This document shows positions 5,962-6,556 of a DNA stretch of 6,556 bases, in pieces. Position numbers and translations under genes: made by a program. Positions within the stretch are counted from its first letter, which is position 1. The number at the start of each line of letters is the position of its first letter. The notes below the pieces were generated by a model. That model searched no databases. It worked only from the letters and a program-made list of their open reading frames with translations, and was not told the DNA's origin. Source of the stretch: Sulfitobacter sp. (lineage in GTDB: Bacteria; Pseudomonadota; Alphaproteobacteria; Rhodobacterales; Rhodobacteraceae); the NCBI GenBank assembly GCA_026421135.1, contig JAPKCR010000132.1, positions 1 to 6,556 on the forward strand, given 5' to 3'.

Positions 5962-6093
5962 AGATGCTCCGGCAAAAGCGGTGGTATTTCTTGGAGGGCG
6001 TTTATCAGAGCATAGAAGCTCAGGATTTCGTCATAGAAATGATTTAATCCAGCACTATGGGATTACTTTCAGGATTTTACCGAGGATGACAGG

Positions 6094-6489
6094 ATGCGTT
6101 ACAAACCACCCATTACGCTGCGCGTTGTTTTTTACGGGTTTAAGGCCGTCAGCGTGTCGTTTTTGTTGATGATAACTGCGTGGGTTACCCTTGTGCCAGC
6201 CAGTGCCGTTGAAAGACGCGCTCTTGGTGCACAAATTGGGGCTGAGCGGCCCGAGGGTCTGGTGCCGATGCGCATGGCCCGCGCTATGGTGCATTTCGCG
6301 CCGGAACGGGCAGCTCGTATCCTAAGCCGCACCAGCAACGGCGACGTATCGGTCGAAGTAGCGGGGCAGATACTGCGATCCTTGGCCGATGGCACGCTCG
6401 CTTCGCAAGCGCAACTAACCGCACCGGAAAGCCAATCATCCACATCGCCCCGGCAAGTTGGCGATGCCAAGTTCATTCGAGTTGATTGA
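6094..6489 (+). CDS. Small hypothetical secreted or membrane-anchored protein
   Basis: I do not recognise this 131-residue protein. It starts with a basic segment (MRYKPPITLR) followed by a hydrophobic stretch at about residues 11-35, and then PASA-VE with an AxA-type signal-peptidase site after residue 38. It is thus probably exported to the periplasm or anchored by an uncleaved N-terminal helix. The mature part has no cysteines, contains an Arg/Ala-rich helical stretch around 58-95 (MRMARAMVHFAPERAARILS) and ends in a Ser/Thr/Gln-rich tail. The PERAARIL...AGQILRSL pattern faintly recalls helical MgtE_N/MotE-like repeats, but this is too weak to assign. The start is supported by GAGG at 6082-6085, eight bases upstream. 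It lies 201 bp beyond dat and past a likely terminator, so it is probably its own unit. Confidence 0.6.
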   Translation: MRYKPPITLRVVFYGFKAVSVSFLLMITAWVTLVPASAVERRALGAQIGAERPEGLVPMRMARAMVHFAPERAARILSRTSNGDVSVEVAGQILRSLADGTLASQAQLTAPESQSSTSPRQVGDAKFIRVD

Positions 6490-6556
6490 GGTTCATTGTT
6501 GTCATTAGCTGTGGTCGGCAGGCGTGATGGCTGTGAAACCAGACACTTACCCAGAG

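Noticed and set aside
5997..6026. GAGC-N6-GCTC small inverted repeat upstream of the 6094 gene
   Set aside because: The arms are only four bases and no promoter element is positioned around it convincingly; expected by chance in this much sequence.
6527..6556. Possible start of another plus-strand gene running off the right edge (ATG at 6527, ten open codons)
   Set aside because: Too short to judge, with only a weak AGG four bases upstream and no recognisable protein sequence.

Overview
This window looks like chromosomal DNA from a marine alphaproteobacterium of the Roseobacter/Rhodobacteraceae type. The reasons are a protein closely resembling the Mcl1 malyl-CoA lyase of Rhodobacter sphaeroides (an ethylmalonyl-CoA pathway enzyme), moderately GC-rich genes with Shine-Dalgarno sites, and a dgcN-dgcA-dat cluster of the kind known from marine proteobacteria. 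I see no mobile element, CRISPR array, rRNA or tRNA. All judgements come from reading the sequence and from recalled family features; no database search was run.

Left half, minus strand (positions 74-2766). Read in the direction of transcription, the order is mcl1 (L-malyl-CoA/beta-methylmalyl-CoA lyase), a GC-rich hairpin, a LysE-type amino-acid exporter, and accA (acetyl-CoA carboxylase carboxyltransferase alpha subunit). Mcl1 releases acetyl-CoA and AccA takes part in turning it into malonyl-CoA. The gaps of 71-100 bp and the hairpin suggest separate transcription units rather than one tight operon.

Middle, positions 2767-3015. This is a 249-bp AT-richer divergent promoter region between mcl1 and dgcN. 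It holds a perfect 15-bp inverted repeat next to the dgcN ribosome-binding site and several TTGC-type repeats that could be operators.

Right half, plus strand (positions 3016-5892). Three tightly spaced genes form a likely operon: dgcN (D-glutamate N-acetyltransferase, DUF1611 family), dgcA (N-acetyl-D-glutamate racemase, enolase superfamily, related to L-Ala-D/L-Glu epimerases) and dat (class IV D-amino-acid transaminase). The expected route is that Dat moves amino groups from D-amino acids to 2-oxoglutarate to give D-glutamate, DgcN acetylates it with acetyl-CoA, and DgcA inverts it to N-acetyl-L-glutamate. That product could be deacetylated to L-glutamate or enter arginine biosynthesis. 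This is the most interesting system here: a compact D-amino-acid salvage module, probably fed by peptidoglycan-derived D-amino acids. A likely terminator follows dat.

Right edge. A small gene at 6094-6489 encodes an unrecognised 131-residue protein with an N-terminal signal or membrane anchor. The last 67 bases hold nothing I can assign.
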